Shown: positions 7,873 through 16,608, counted from the first letter of the stretch. The stretch: 64,000 bases of DNA from UBA11865 sp963749825 (GCA_963749825.1 CAVVOI010000016.1:124001-188000); one strand, 5' to 3'. Notes: generated by a model not told the origin, from the sequence alone. Translations and numbers: made by a program.

Positions 7873-9471
7873 TCGATAGTCTGCATACAAATGACAAAAT
7901 GGTTTGTGTGGCCCGTCTGCTCGGGTTGGAATCACGTAGCGGATTTCGACATCCTCATCAGCAACCACCACTCGGTCTATCAGTAGCTCCACGAGCTGTC
8001 GCTTCTGCTCAAAGGAAGCTTGCTGCAACATCGGCTGGATATTCGCACAGAAAGCCTCTATTGAGAAGGCGACTGAACTCAACTCAATTCGCTCCTCGAT
8101 CGTTGCTTCCAGCTGCGCCTTCTCGATGATTAAGGCGGCCTGTTTCCTATCAAGCTCGGCGCGCTTTCGCTCAAACTCTGCCAGATCAATGACCTCTATC
8201 AGGTATGCGCTGAGCAGGCGCTCTTTCTGTCGTGTGATATGTTGCTCTGCCTTGCGGTGCATTTCGCGCCGAGCGCGCAGCTCTTGGGGTAACCAGTGGC
8301 CGCCATGAGCTCGTTGGAGAGCGTGGGCTATCGCATCGGGATGGGTCAGCACATTACAAAGATCGGCCCAGACGAGATCATCCAATTGCTGGGCAGGGAT
8401 AAAACGAGCTGTGCAACGCTTCTCTTGAGAAAAACGCAACGCTTCACTTCGCCCACGACAGACATAGTAATGGTATTTGGCTCCCGACCCACGCGCCGTG
8501 GCACTCAAGCGGCATAGCCCGCAACTCACCAGACCACGAAGTAGATAGTCATGAGACGTGTTATTTCGAGATGCCATTTGCCTATTCCAGGACAGTTTCT
8601 CCTGCACCTGCTTAAAAACCGACCTCTCTACGATGGCCGAAACTGTAATTGGAATCCATTCTCGTTCTGGACGCAAGACTTGCGTCTGGCCGCGAGCGCC
8701 GGCCTCCTGTAAGGCAGACCGTCGCTGCTTAGGCTGTTCGGTTCGGGTACGGTTGGCATAGGTTGTCCCTATATAGGTCATGTTTCTCAGGATACCGCGC
8801 ACCGTTGTGGTGTTCCAGCGCGCTTTACCGGTCGGCGTGGGAACTCCCAGCTCCGTCAGGCGTTTGGCCACTCGATACAGTGTCGCCTTTGGCTCCAGAT
8901 ACCAATTGAACATCTGGCCGACGATGGCTGCTTCTGCTTTGTCTACATGCACGTGCTCTGGCTCCCGTGGCTGATCCGGGTCTAGACAATAGCCATATGG
9001 AACCCTGGTCCAGGGGAGAAGCTTACCGGCCTTGTATTTCGCCAAGCGTCCTCGCCTCATTCGGTCCGCTATCAAGGTGCGCTCATACTCTGCCACGGCC
9101 CCTCGGATCTGCAGGAGCAACCGGTCATGCGGATCATCACTCATGGGTCGGTCGAGAAAACAGATCTGAATCCCTCGCTGGGCCAGCTCTTCCATGACCA
9201 ACACCTGGTGCACATAATTACGTGCTAGCCGGTCAGGTGCGGTGATTAAGACGATATCAAATTCTGCCAGGGCTGCCCGGTCTCTCAGGCTATCCAGGCC
9301 AGGCCGGGCCAGCTTCGCTCCGCTGTAGCCCTCATCACGGTATACGTGCTCCGCTGCTAAATGCCACCCCTTCTCCGCTATGTGCTCTTGCAAACGCTCT
9401 ATCTGCTGCTCAATAGTCTGCTTCTCGACCTGCCCGTACGTTGACACACGGACGTATATGGCTGCTCTCAT
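7858..9471 (-). CDS. large serine recombinase
   Basis: The 537-residue protein has an N-terminal resolvase domain (MRAAIYVRVSTYGQ with the nucleophilic Ser at residue 9, DEGYSGAKLARPGL, PDRLARN, EYERTLIADRMRRG), a recombinase domain (RVAKRLTELGVPTPTG, WNTTTVRGILRNMTYIG), a zinc-ribbon (CGLC and the YYVCRG...RCTARF pair), a coiled coil around residues 390-450 and a C-terminal tail. It integrates and excises DNA without host factors. The final codons overlap the att site: the stop TGA is supplied by the target transposase gene. In the excised circle the frame would continue about 18 codons further. It appears intact. Confidence 0.95.
   Translation of the reverse strand: MRAAIYVRVSTYGQVEKQTIEQQIERLQEHIAEKGWHLAAEHVYRDEGYSGAKLARPGLDSLRDRAALAEFDIVLITAPDRLARNYVHQVLVMEELAQRGIQICFLDRPMSDDPHDRLLLQIRGAVAEYERTLIADRMRRGRLAKYKAGKLLPWTRVPYGYCLDPDQPREPEHVHVDKAEAAIVGQMFNWYLEPKATLYRVAKRLTELGVPTPTGKARWNTTTVRGILRNMTYIGTTYANRTRTEQPKQRRSALQEAGARGQTQVLRPEREWIPITVSAIVERSVFKQVQEKLSWNRQMASRNNTSHDYLLRGLVSCGLCRLSATARGSGAKYHYYVCRGRSEALRFSQEKRCTARFIPAQQLDDLVWADLCNVLTHPDAIAHALQRAHGGHWLPQELRARREMHRKAEQHITRQKERLLSAYLIEVIDLAEFERKRAELDRKQAALIIEKAQLEATIEERIELSSVAFSIEAFCANIQPMLQQASFEQKRQLVELLIDRVVVADEDVEIRYVIPTRADGPHKPFCHLYADYRRNVW
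7866..7899. other. attachment-site junction, recombinase 3' end
   Basis: Host half is the transposase C-terminal part (7866-7877); element half is the arm AGTCTGC / ACAAATGACAAA at 7878-7898. The shared core is TCGAT. Confidence 0.7.
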
Positions 9472-9757
9472 CCTGTCCCTCCTGGGTTTGAGTGATCCTC
9501 GTTGCCCGAGCCCACTTCAGGAGGCACTGGTAGGCCATATCCCATTTTGCTTGCCCATCGCTTCTTGCGTGCATCGCTCGCCGAATTCTCCACTGGTGTT
9601 CCATCATAGACTCCTGAAAAGGACTGCTTTTTCAGAAGTTTACAACGCTGCTGATAGGCCCTCTCGCGCTTGCCAAGCGGACTCCGCCATCAGCTTAGCT
9701 TCAATACACCGTGGCCGATGAAACAGAATTTGTCATTTGTGAGCAGACCATCTCGAT
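7873..9757 (-). mobile_element. minimal serine-recombinase integrative element
   Basis: The element is bounded by a direct TCGAT at 7873-7877 and 9753-9757. Just inside each copy lie inverted arms: GATAGTCTGC then ACAAATGACAAA on the left, and the mirror TTTGTCATTTGT then GCAGACCATC on the right. These are the P and P' arms of the phage-type site now split between the two junctions. Outside the arms the two halves of an IS4-like transposase read across. About 1.88 kb, carrying only the recombinase and one small frame. Confidence 0.8.
9410..9607 (-). CDS. small ORF upstream of the recombinase
   Basis: A 65-residue frame begins at 9607 and overlaps the recombinase start by 62 bases. The first half (QWRIRRAMHARSDGQAKWDMAYQCLLKWA) looks like a compact helical basic protein. 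The only other coding capacity of the element is this frame, so a directionality factor or regulator role is possible, but no family is recognised and it could be non-coding. Confidence 0.35.
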   Translation of the reverse strand: MMEHQWRIRRAMHARSDGQAKWDMAYQCLLKWARATRITQTQEGQDESSHIRPCVNVRAGREADY

Positions 9758-9764
9758 CCACATT
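9729..9764. other. attachment-site junction, recombinase 5' side
   Basis: Element arm TTTGTCATTTGT at 9729-9740 and GCAGACCATC at 9743-9752 is followed by TCGAT at 9753-9757 and then the transposase N-terminal half. The arm is the inverted counterpart of the one at 7875-7898 with one mismatch in the inner ten bases. Confidence 0.7.
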
Positions 9765-10305
9765 CGGATTCTGTAACGACGAATCAATTGCCGAGAACCA
9801 GTTTAATTGCTAAGCAAAAACTAGAGTTCTTTTTCGCCCTTATCCCAATGCAAGACCAAGAAAAACCAGCCAACATCATGTGTCGCGGTCAAGCGCACCC
9901 AGCCAATGGTTCGCGTTTGCCCTTCTTGAATGGGCAGTTGGTCCAACTTGACCCACTCTTGACCCGTCCAGCGAACCATCGTGCGTCCGTTTTGACGAAT
10001 GGCGTAATGCCATCCTTGATTAAGCATCCAGCGCCAGAGAGGGACGTTTTGAAAACCACTATCTCCGACCAATCAAACCTTGCTCTCTGGTGGCAACAAC
10101 GCCTTAACTGTTCGCAGCAAAGCAATCTTGATCTGACACAATCAGAACAGGTTTTCTTATGAAAACGCGTCAGATAATGCAACTTAGAAAGACAGACAAA
10201 TGTTGCTTCTACAACAACCAACGCCGCAATCGGCGGTTGAGAATCCAGTCTGAAGTTCCTGAAGACCAACCTGCCGGGGACATTGGTCCTCACCAAATTG
10301 CACAA
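9755..10305 (-). pseudogene. IS4-like transposase, N-terminal/central half
   Basis: Reading on the minus strand gives LRTVKALLPPESKV, stop, LVGDSGFQNVPLWRWML, WHYAIRQNGRTMVRW, GWVRLTATHDVGWFFLVLHW, stop, FLLSN, stop, TGSRQLIRRYRIRMWIE, with in-frame stops at several points. It is the part that normally precedes IEEMFGDMKG in IS4-type transposases and joins to the fragment at 7533-7872. Upstream of about 10305 no match is visible. It was already decaying or has decayed since the recombinase inserted. Confidence 0.65.
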
Positions 10306-10402
10306 AATTTAAGTACCATCAAACGGCCTGATAATGGTAAAATGAATTTGGTCGGCCGGAGGCGAATCTGATAGATACAAGCGGACGCGTTTCTTGACGG
10401 AA

Positions 10403-11092
10403 ATGAAAAGAGGCTACTTAACGTGCGCGCTACTCCTGGCTTCGTTACTTACGTTGGCTCTGTCTGCGTGCGATTTGTTATCAAACCCGGGAGCAATAGA
10501 ACCACAGGACGAAACTGAGTCAAATTCAATTGTCAACCCTACGCCGACTGATTCGAACAAGACCGATACGTTGCCCGCCTCAGGGCAGATCCCACCACCC
10601 GCCTTGGTAACGGTCCCAGCAGGTGCCATTCGGGCTGATCTAGCCAGTTCGGTCGGAGCAACCACCCAAGAACAATCCATTTTAACCGACACGATAGACC
10701 CGGATAAAGTATTGGAATCGGAAGTAGCTTCTCTGTTGGATCGCCTGAAAAGCGGTGAAGTCCTCTTTAGCTCACTAACTGGCCAATCGGCCGGAGTTAA
10801 AACAGCCTATACCTACCGGGACCTGGATGGCGACGGCGTCCAAGATTTGGTGGTGATCATCGTCGCCCTCCAGGGAGGCGTAGTCAGTATTTCGGTCGGG
10901 GCTAGTGAGGACGGCACGGCCATTCAAGTAGCCCCCCAAAGGCTGGGCGAAGATTCGGTCCAGGCTCTTTCCGTCGAGCTGTCAAGATTAGCTGAGGTGG
11001 CTACTCTTGGCAAAAAGGAAGAAAATGCAGCCCAGGCTATCATTCTCAATTTGGAAGGGGACCAGTTAAAGATTGTCACGGCCCTTGATTGA
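10403..11092 (+). CDS. secreted lipoprotein with acidic DxDGDG motif
   Basis: The roughly 229-residue product starts MKRGYLTCALLLASLL and has a lipobox ending LSAC near residue 23, so it should be lipid-anchored. A Ser/Thr/Pro/Asp-rich linker follows (residues about 30-80). A central DLDGDGVQDLVVIIV stretch resembles a calcium-binding dockerin/EF-type loop as in FG-GAP-like repeats. I chose the ATG at 10403 over an upstream TTG. No enzyme family is recognised. It stands alone between IS debris. Confidence 0.75.
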   Translation: MKRGYLTCALLLASLLTLALSACDLLSNPGAIEPQDETESNSIVNPTPTDSNKTDTLPASGQIPPPALVTVPAGAIRADLASSVGATTQEQSILTDTIDPDKVLESEVASLLDRLKSGEVLFSSLTGQSAGVKTAYTYRDLDGDGVQDLVVIIVALQGGVVSISVGASEDGTAIQVAPQRLGEDSVQALSVELSRLAEVATLGKKEENAAQAIILNLEGDQLKIVTALD

Positions 11093-11156
11093 CACTTCGC
11101 AACAGATTGACAGTCACTTTTTCCAAATCAGCAATCTACAAAAATTAAAAATAAAA

Positions 11157-11182
11157 GAGCAGGAGACTTCCATCTCCTGCTC
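11157..11182. terminator. perfect stem-loop after the lipoprotein gene
   Basis: Arms GAGCAGGAGA and TCTCCTGCTC with loop CTTCCA. There is no T-run on the plus side; the A-rich left flank gives a T-run on the minus strand, so it would terminate minus-strand transcripts better. Confidence 0.45.
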
Positions 11183-11204
11183 AATTCGCTGTTCGTTGAC
11201 ATAC

Positions 11205-11224
11205 TCACACGACTAAAGTCGAGG
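11205..11224. repeat. orphan IS200/IS605-type end hairpin
   Basis: The CTCACACGACTAAAGTCGAGG-like stem resembles the end hairpin at 39207-39225 (CCCACGACTAAAGCGTGGG) in the same orientation but with diverged arms. It probably marks a lost IS200/IS605 end. Confidence 0.4.
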
Positions 11225-11283
11225 AAGTACGTCAAGAGCGAAATATTATAGACAAAAGGCACATATTGTGTTATATGTGTGGC

Positions 11284-11835
11284 ATGAAATTCTTTGATTG
11301 GGGTAATGAGAAGAACGCGCAGCTTGAGTCCGAAAGAAATGTCACGTTTGAAGAAACTCAATTCTGGATTATGCGAGATGGACTCCTCGATATTCTTGAG
11401 CACCCAAACAAGAAAAGGTATCCGAGCCAGCGGGTATTCCTTGTGAATATGGATGATTACGCTTATATCATTCCATTTGCAGAAAATGGTGATAGGGTTT
11501 TCCTGAAGACAATTATTCCTAGTCGGATAGACGACAAGGATGTACTTGAGGGGAGAATGCGAATGATGTTGGATAGAGAAGAGAAACAGCTCCTGGAGTC
11601 CGTTGAAAAAGGGGAATGGCAATCGATTTCTGACCTTGAATCAGAGGCTGATCAATACCAAGCCTATGTAAAAGCTACCTTCCGAAAAGACAAAAGGATG
11701 AACATCCGTATTTCGGAACGAGTTCTCATCAAATTGCAGCAGGAAGCTTTGGCGGAAGGTGTGCCTTATCAAACGCTGATAGGCAGTATCCTTCACAAGT
11801 ATATTTCCGGCCGGCTGGTGGAGAGAGAGCCGTGA
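11284..11835 (+). CDS. BrnT-like toxin fused in frame to its antitoxin
   Basis: A single frame of about 183 residues joins two proteins normally separate. Residues 1-80 (MKFFDWGNEKNAQLESERN, VTFEETQFWIMRDG, SQRVFLVNMDDYAYIIPF, TIIPSR) are BrnT-like. The second part (MRMMLDREEKQLLESVEKG, then a ribbon-helix-helix-like MNIRISERVLIKLQQEALAEG and QTLIGSILHKY) is the antitoxin family that follows such toxins. The linker IDDKDVLEGR replaces the usual toxin stop. The ATG at 11284 gives the expected toxin N-terminus; the frame is also open from 11266. A small indel at an overlapping stop/start would explain the fusion. Confidence 0.75.
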   Translation: MKFFDWGNEKNAQLESERNVTFEETQFWIMRDGLLDILEHPNKKRYPSQRVFLVNMDDYAYIIPFAENGDRVFLKTIIPSRIDDKDVLEGRMRMMLDREEKQLLESVEKGEWQSISDLESEADQYQAYVKATFRKDKRMNIRISERVLIKLQQEALAEGVPYQTLIGSILHKYISGRLVEREP

Positions 11836-12117
11836 TCTTGGTGCGTAGGAACACCGTAGGAAGGCGTCTGATTTGACGTCAGCGCTCACGGATTTTCTTG
11901 CAGTCCCAGCAACTGGCGCGAACAGGGCGCATCTATCAAACATCATATCAATACGGCACCGCATCTTCGGATTAGATAAAATCGGCGGCAATGATTTAAC
12001 AAACGTTGTGCATGCCTGCACGATAGAACCCAGGGAATGGCAAGCCCGGATGACCTGGAAATACCACAGTGCAGTGTCCACCGTATTGTACTCTGGCTCT
12101 TCGCCGGTATCGGGAAA

Positions 12118-12331
12118 ACGGTTGTGGGGTCGGAAGGTGAGCGAATTGGGCTTTGCCGAATTTGTGGCAATCTTGCAGCAGGTGGCAGCCAAGACCAGTG
12201 TGGAGATTGTTCAAATAGACCGATGGGAACCGACCAGCCAGGCGTGTACCCTGTGTGATGCCAAGCAATCTATGCTGTTGTCTATGCGTCATTTTCATTG
12301 TACTAAAATGCGGATGTTCTGTTTCTCGTGA
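12118..12331 (+). pseudogene. TnpB C-terminal remnant
   Basis: The frame LWGRKVSELGFAEFVAILQQ followed by QACTLCDAKQSMLL and FHCTKM is the C-terminal zinc-finger end of an IS605-type TnpB. It is closely related to the copy at 37757-38755 but has lost two zinc-finger cysteines and everything upstream. Confidence 0.7.
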
Positions 12332-12419
12332 CCAGAACGCCGCTCTCAATAGTGTTGCAGCCGGGGCGTCGGCTGCCAGGTTAGGAGATGTAAGACAGCA
12401 GTTAATTGCCGCAATCCCT

Positions 12420-12460
12420 ATTTGACCCCAAGAATCCCTCGGCTTTAGCCGTGGGAATTC
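12420..12460 (+). repeat. IS605-type right-end hairpin
   Basis: TTTGACCCCAAGAATCC followed by the stem CCCTCGGC/GCCGTGGG. The reverse complement of the same sequence lies at 37637-37670, at the end of the second IS605 copy. Together with the TnpB remnant it gives a decayed plus-strand element. Confidence 0.65.
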
Positions 12461-12600
12461 ATTAAGCCTGGCTGGTGAAGAGCCACAATTCTTTGGAGGC
12501 GGTCTGCAGCTCCAAGATGTAGTTCTCCGTCGACTTGGAATTATTTACCAAACAGCCTCTATTTTTCATCTGCTTAAAAATAAATGTATCATTCCCAATG

Positions 12601-14574
12601 ATGAAACGACTCATCATTGCCTTGGTCATCGTACTCATCATAGCCGGCTGCCAGAATAACAAAGCCGATCTCGTCACCTATATCCCTGATTTAACGGTCA
12701 TGGCGCCCCCTCGCCTGGATGCCGTGCCGGCGACGGAGACGCCCAGCCCAACGCCTGAGCCGACATCTTTACCCACCTCCACGCCCACCCCTTCGCCAAC
12801 CCCCTCGCCCACACCAACGGCCCGGCCGCTAACGGTAACCGGCGATCCTCGGGCCGCCAGCCTAAAGCCACCAGAACCCCAAGATAATGCGCCTTGTGGC
12901 CTGGTAGACCTGCTCGATTTCCCCGTGGATCCGCCAGATGGGGACGACGTTTCCCGCGGAGGCTCAGACTTCGGCGTTTATAGAGGGCGTTTCTCAAAAT
13001 ACCACGCCGGCGAAGATTGGTGGGGAGTCAGGGGAAGATCGAGTTTTGGCACACCGATCTATGCCATTGGCCACGGCCGGGTGACTTATGCGGCGCCTCT
13101 GGGATGGGGCCGTGACCAGGGGATCGTCATTGTGGAACATAGGTTTCCTGATGGAGATACAGTTCTATCATTTTACGGTCACCTCGATCCACCCAGCGTG
13201 ATTTTAGATGTTGGCGACTGTGTGATCCGAGGCGAGCAGGTGGGTCAAATCGGCAAGCCGCGCACCGCAGCCCATTTGCATTTTGAAGTCCGGTCCCATA
13301 TGCCTGATGAACCGGGAACGGGTTATTGGCCCGTCGATCCCACCCTGGCCGGTTGGAAGCCGCCGTCCCAAACTATCTGGGATAACCGGATGTCCGCCTC
13401 GCCTGGCGTGGATTGGACGCGACCTGTCTCGGCCGGGGGGACAAGGGGCGTCGGCCTATTGAACGATAACACTTTCGTAGCCATTGAAGACGATCGATTG
13501 ATTGGGATCGGTCTGTTGGATGGCGCTTTGGTTTGGGGTCACGGGGGCTCTGATGATGTTTCCTTCGAAGTCCCCGAAGATACCCCTGACGGGCTCTCGA
13601 CCGAAGTCATAGCTGAGGTCTCGGCCGAGATCGTCAACAAGGTCTCCAACGACGTTGAAGAGGCGATGATCGACGCGGTGTTCCCGGTGCTTTATGCCGC
13701 CGACCAATTGGGCCGGATTGTAGCTTTCCAAGTCGACGAGTCCCAAGAGGAGAATGGCGCCGGATCATCCCTAAATGCCTTGACGCCACTGTGGACGATG
13801 GATCTCGATCTGGTTGGCTTTCCCACCTTCTATCCCTTGCCCGGCGGGGGCGCTCTGATGTCTGTATGGGACCATCTAGTGGCCATTTCTCACGAGGGAA
13901 GCGTGTTGTGGGAAGAAGATTCCGTCGGCCAACCGTTTGACTGGGTCAGCCTGGATGAGAGTCTGGTATTTACAACTGAGGCCGGCGAGGGCTCGCTGTG
14001 GACGGCCGGCGAGTCAGGGTTGGACTCCTGGAGTGTGCCTTTGAGCGGGCACCTGGTTGGTACGGGCGATCAACTCCTGCTCTACGCCGAAGATGGCCTG
14101 TACCGGCTAAATCCCGAAACGAAATCGGCCGAGCGCTTGCTCGAACTGTCGCCAGGCAGACTCTCCTTGGGCGATGCCATCGCCGTGCCCGACGGCGGCC
14201 TACTTATCGCCCACGCCGACCGCTTTGACCGGCGCTTGCTGGCCCTTGAAGCCAGCGGCGACCTTCGTTGGGAGCGTTCGTATTCGGACCTGATCGAAGG
14301 GCAGATAAGTTTTTTGGCCCTGGATGGAGAGCTGTACCTCATGGCGTGGGACGATCAGAATTCGTCGGCAATCGTTTCGATTTTCTCCATTGATGTGCAG
14401 CAAGCAGAAGTGACGCATATATTCACCGGCGGCACCCGATCTGCAATCCCCAATCAAACGGGCGTCTTCACCACCGCCGGCGATATCATCCTGATCAATA
14501 TTGGCGGCGGCAGTTCAGTCGCCTTTCAGCCGCAGGTAGCGAAAGAGATCCTGCTGCCGGCCGCTGAGGATTAA
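12601..14574 (+). CDS. lipoprotein M23 metallopeptidase with PQQ-like propeller
   Basis: The roughly 657-residue product starts MKRLIIALVIVLIIAGC, a lipoprotein signal with the Cys at residue 17. A Pro/Thr/Ser stalk (residues about 35-80) leads to a peptidase M23 domain with KYHAGEDWW (first zinc His and Asp) and AHLHFEVRSH (HxH) near residues 140-250. M23 enzymes cut peptidoglycan cross-bridges. The C-terminal 380 residues contain repeated Trp/Asp/Gly blades (LIGIGLLDGALVWGHGG, LVAISHEGSVLWEED, LLALEASGDLRWERS), as in PQQ-like beta-propellers. The start was chosen for the lipobox; an open frame begins upstream at 12535. The peptidase-propeller pairing is unusual. Confidence 0.85.
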   Translation: MKRLIIALVIVLIIAGCQNNKADLVTYIPDLTVMAPPRLDAVPATETPSPTPEPTSLPTSTPTPSPTPSPTPTARPLTVTGDPRAASLKPPEPQDNAPCGLVDLLDFPVDPPDGDDVSRGGSDFGVYRGRFSKYHAGEDWWGVRGRSSFGTPIYAIGHGRVTYAAPLGWGRDQGIVIVEHRFPDGDTVLSFYGHLDPPSVILDVGDCVIRGEQVGQIGKPRTAAHLHFEVRSHMPDEPGTGYWPVDPTLAGWKPPSQTIWDNRMSASPGVDWTRPVSAGGTRGVGLLNDNTFVAIEDDRLIGIGLLDGALVWGHGGSDDVSFEVPEDTPDGLSTEVIAEVSAEIVNKVSNDVEEAMIDAVFPVLYAADQLGRIVAFQVDESQEENGAGSSLNALTPLWTMDLDLVGFPTFYPLPGGGALMSVWDHLVAISHEGSVLWEEDSVGQPFDWVSLDESLVFTTEAGEGSLWTAGESGLDSWSVPLSGHLVGTGDQLLLYAEDGLYRLNPETKSAERLLELSPGRLSLGDAIAVPDGGLLIAHADRFDRRLLALEASGDLRWERSYSDLIEGQISFLALDGELYLMAWDDQNSSAIVSIFSIDVQQAEVTHIFTGGTRSAIPNQTGVFTTAGDIILINIGGGSSVAFQPQVAKEILLPAAED

Positions 14575-14818
14575 CCCCGGGGCGGCGCCAGGTCAAAGGT
14601 GAAGGGCATCGATACGAAGATAGGGCAACGCTCTGGTCAATTACCTCGCCGCGGCACACATCGCCCTCTTTCAGAGTTGTTACGATCCGTATGGCCCATA
14701 GACCAGCGACCAGACTATGTGCTAAAGAGACCAGAAAGGGAAACTCTCCCGTTGCAGTGACAAATGGGCCACTATAAAATGACTTCGACACTGGTAACTC
14801 TCCCGAAAAGGAACGATC

Positions 14819-15553
14819 ATGCCCCCAAAATCCCTGGGCGAACAGAACTATGAAGGTTTCGCCTATCGCTATGCTCAATATGCCGAGGATAAAGCCCACA
14901 ACGCCCATTACGAGCGCCCAAATACCCTGGCCATACTGCCCGATGTATATGGTCAGCGGGTGCTGGATGCCGGCTGTGGGCCGGGGATCTACGCCGAGGA
15001 ATTAGTAAAGCGCGGCGCGGATGTGCTGGCTTTTGATGCCACGCCGGATTTCGTGGACATCACCCGGCGACGGCTGGGCAACAAAGCGACTGTTCTGCAG
15101 GCGGATTTGACGAAATCACTGGACTTCGCCGGAGAGGCAGAGTTTGACGGCGTCCTCTGTACCCTGGTATTGGATTATATAGAAGATTGGGAGCCGGTAT
15201 TCCGGGAGTTCTATCGAGTGCTCAAGCCCGACCGCTGGCTGCTTTTTTCGGCCGGGCATCCCCTGGGCGACTGGTTATGGTTGAAACGTACCCATCCGCA
15301 ATATGCCTACAGCTACTTCAATACTCGTTTATTCACGGCCGAATGGCATGGTTTTGGGGAACCGCCGGTGGCCATCACGGCCTACCGCCGCCCACTGGAG
15401 GCGATGCTCAATCCGCTCATCGCCGCCGGTCTGCAATTGGAACTCGTGCGAGAAGCCAGGCCAACCCAAGGTTTTAAAGAGCGTGATCCGCAGGAGTTCG
15501 AATACCTGAGTCGCGAACCAGGTTTCATCATGATTCGGGCGCGCAAGCCTTGA
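14819..15553 (+). CDS. class I SAM-dependent methyltransferase
   Basis: This 244-residue protein has the SAM-binding motif I VLDAGCGPGIYAEEL at about residues 45-60, the acidic motif II VLAFDATPDF and a motif-III-like region FDGVLCTLVLDYIEDW. A Methyltransf_11/25-type fold is likely. The ATG at 14819 follows AAGGAA at good distance. No neighbour suggests a substrate. Confidence 0.85.
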   Translation: MPPKSLGEQNYEGFAYRYAQYAEDKAHNAHYERPNTLAILPDVYGQRVLDAGCGPGIYAEELVKRGADVLAFDATPDFVDITRRRLGNKATVLQADLTKSLDFAGEAEFDGVLCTLVLDYIEDWEPVFREFYRVLKPDRWLLFSAGHPLGDWLWLKRTHPQYAYSYFNTRLFTAEWHGFGEPPVAITAYRRPLEAMLNPLIAAGLQLELVREARPTQGFKERDPQEFEYLSREPGFIMIRARKP

Positions 15554-15645
15554 ACAATGGAATAGTAGTCAGGGGAACTCGGCCAGGTAGCCCGCCCTTT
15601 TTATGTACCGCGAATCAAGTTATAGGAACCAGCGCTTCTATTCTA

Positions 15646-15933
15646 TCACGCGACTTGCATAAAGACTTCAGGGTACTGTTTGGCAATTCGCAGCAGCGAC
15701 CTGGCAGGTCCGCTGGGATTCCGCCGTCCCTGCTCCAAATCTTGCACCATGCGCAGACTAACTCCCATCAGAGCCGCAAATGCGGCCTGTGATAATCCCA
15801 GCTTCTTGCGGATCTCTTGTGGCGAAGACGGCTCCGACAGCTCACGTATTCTCAAGGTCGTTCCGCTCGCTTTGAAGGCTTTTATCTCGCGAATTCCTTC
15901 TAGAATTTCCAGACCAATATCACGTTCAGGCAT
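15646..15933 (-). CDS. XRE-family HTH antitoxin-like regulator
   Basis: The 95-residue protein contains a classic helix-turn-helix, IRKKLGLSQAAFAALMGVSLRMVQDLE, followed by QGRRNPSGPARSLLRIA, as in HigA/NadS-type antitoxins. Such proteins bind an operator upstream of their own gene and neutralise a RelE/HigB toxin. No toxin gene is visible upstream: only about 20 codons of open frame ending in a TGA that overlaps the start, so this may be an orphan antitoxin. A perfect palindrome lies 58 bases upstream. Confidence 0.8.
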   Translation of the reverse strand: MPERDIGLEILEGIREIKAFKASGTTLRIRELSEPSSPQEIRKKLGLSQAAFAALMGVSLRMVQDLEQGRRNPSGPARSLLRIAKQYPEVFMQVA

Positions 15934-15990
15934 CTTTCATCTCGTCAATTATCTGTTTCTGAAGATGAGCCGGAGAAAACCATTTCGTAA

Positions 15991-16011
15991 TTATACGGCA
16001 TTGCCGTATAA
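15991..16011. promoter_or_regulatory. palindromic operator upstream of the XRE gene
   Basis: Two perfect 10-bp arms, TTATACGGCA and TGCCGTATAA, are separated by one T. XRE antitoxins typically bind such palindromes; position upstream of the minus-strand gene supports autoregulation (inference). Confidence 0.55.
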
Positions 16012-16336
16012 AGCCTCAAGATTTAAGTGCGAGTTGGCTAGGGAGTCCTTTCACTTTGCCATTGTTAGTGAGACGGCAATAGCCGGGCGACGGCGCCAGC
16101 CGCTGCCCGTTACTAGCTGAATCAAGGTCGATTCAGTTTTCTAATCATCCCAAGAAGCCTCCTGCTGTCGTAGAAGGTTTCTTCAATGGGCCAAAGTCTG
16201 GAACGTACGCCAATGACTAAGGCTATTGGAGTATGCCAATGAACCACAATATGACAAAGATCACCCAAAAGTAGTGATCCCTATCGCTATCCCATTCAGG
16301 GAGTGACTAATATTGCAGGCATGATATAACAGCACG
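16012..16336. other. intergenic stretch without a recognised gene
   Basis: No frame with coding character was seen on either strand. A short GATCAC/GTGATC repeat near 16260-16282 is the only structure noted. Confidence 0.4.
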
Positions 16337-16471
16337 ATGAATCAATGCCCATACTGCGAACGAACTGATAAGCAGGTCAAGAATGGACGGACCAGAGCTG
16401 GTAGCCAGGTCTACAAGTGCAAGGACTGCAATCGGAAGTATGTCCCGGAGCCCCATTCAAGCGACTTGTGA
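16337..16471 (+). pseudogene. IS1-type transposase N-terminal zinc ribbon, truncated
   Basis: A 44-codon frame encodes MNQCPYCERTDKQVKNG and YKCKDCNRKYVPEP, the CxxC...CxxC ribbon that begins IS1/InsA-like transposases. It ends after SDL, so the catalytic part is missing. A related catalytic part may be the remnant at 36753-37620. Confidence 0.6.
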
Positions 16472-16608
16472 TAGGGTGATAGTGCTTAAGGGGTTTGACG
16501 GTTAGGTGAGCCTGGAGTTATTGGCTTGCCAACACGGATCAATGCGTCTCAACAATTGAATAAAAACCCGCGATGCTATTCCGAATACGTTATGTTGGAT
16601 AATAAAAG

